Origin: Christensenella sp. UBA4263
GTDB lineage: Bacteria > Bacillota > Clostridia > Christensenellales > Aristaeellaceae
Direction: 5' to 3'
Assembly: GCA_002395225.1 (NCBI GenBank)
Contig: DGWH01000161.1
Span: forward strand, 1-5,363
DNA length: 5,363 nucleotides
Positions within the stretch are counted from its first letter, which is position 1. Each line of letters opens with the position of its first letter. The notes under the pieces are model-generated. The model saw nothing but the letters and a program-made list of their open reading frames with translations. It was not told where the DNA came from and did no database searches. This document shows positions 5,158 to 5,363 of the stretch, piece by piece. Both the position numbers and the translations under genes were made by a program.

Positions 5158-5363
5158 TTACAAAAAGCACCTGTGGATGATGTCAATAATCACGTCCTGC
5201 TGCTCCGGAGTCATCTTGTTATCACTGGGAAGACACAACCCTCTACGGAAAATATCGGCTCCTACATCAATTCCAGAGCCTTTTATATAAGCATTTGTGC
5301 GCCCTCTGACGTTGCCCTCAACCGTGACGAACGGGTTGGTCCTATATATCGGCTGCATATGCA
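5158..5363 (-). CDS. DegT/DnrJ/EryC1/StrS-family sugar aminotransferase, C-terminal fragment
   Basis: Only the last 68 codons or so are in the window; the frame stays open to the edge (it reads His before the Met at 5358), so the 5' part lies beyond 5363. The tail carries the family's typical ending: HMQPIYR near the edge, then IDVGADIFRRGLCLPS with the conserved GLCLPS, then MTPEQQDVIIDIIHRCF. These PLP enzymes aminate nucleotide-linked keto-sugars such as UDP-4-keto-6-deoxy-GlcNAc on the way to bacillosamine-type or other amino sugars for capsule, exopolysaccharide or glycan synthesis. The PLP-binding Lys lies outside the window, so activity and substrate cannot be judged here. The TAA stop is at 5160-5158, 55 bases before the DUF4258 ATG. 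No terminator with a T-run separates them, so read-through is possible. Confidence 0.88.
   Translation of the reverse strand, partial: HMQPIYRTNPFVTVEGNVRGRTNAYIKGSGIDVGADIFRRGLCLPSDNKMTPEQQDVIIDIIHRCFL

Overview
The window looks like chromosomal DNA of an anaerobic, fermentative Bacillota (Firmicutes), possibly an Erysipelotrichaceae-like gut organism. That placement rests only on the style of the proteins, the strong AAGGAGG-type ribosome binding sites and the gene content, and I hold it with low confidence. Nearly everything is on the minus strand, except one small gene on the plus strand.

Left part (1-3888), housekeeping. Two GC-rich minus-strand genes: recG (ATP-dependent DNA helicase, complete) and, downstream of it, ppdK (pyruvate, phosphate dikinase; its 3' end lies outside the window). 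The 215-base gap between them holds a good promoter for ppdK. Upstream of that promoter is a 20-bp palindrome resembling a CRP/FNR or Rex operator, so PEP/pyruvate interconversion may follow redox or energy state.

Middle (3889-4544), the most unusual part. On the minus strand an intrinsic terminator sits directly against the recG ribosome binding site. On the plus strand there is a complete small transcription unit: a -35/-10 promoter (4052-4080), a leader of about 100 nt, a 102-residue protein of unknown family (4189-4497) and a terminator that starts at its stop codon. The leader holds two copies of a 15-base GAAA-capped hairpin. A 10-bp helix that would bury the ribosome binding site encloses both. 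This has the architecture of a cis-regulatory RNA. I do not recognise the class, and it is the best candidate here for something undescribed.

Right part (4543-5363), accessory in character and more AT-rich than recG/ppdK. A two-gene minus-strand operon encodes a DUF4258 protein and a small YgiT-type zinc-finger protein with a 4-base ATGA overlap, in the layout of a toxin-antitoxin-like pair. Upstream is the C-terminal end of a DegT/DnrJ/EryC1/StrS sugar aminotransferase, which suggests a surface-polysaccharide locus beyond the window edge. No RNA genes of known class, CRISPR arrays, insertion sequences or transposases were seen.
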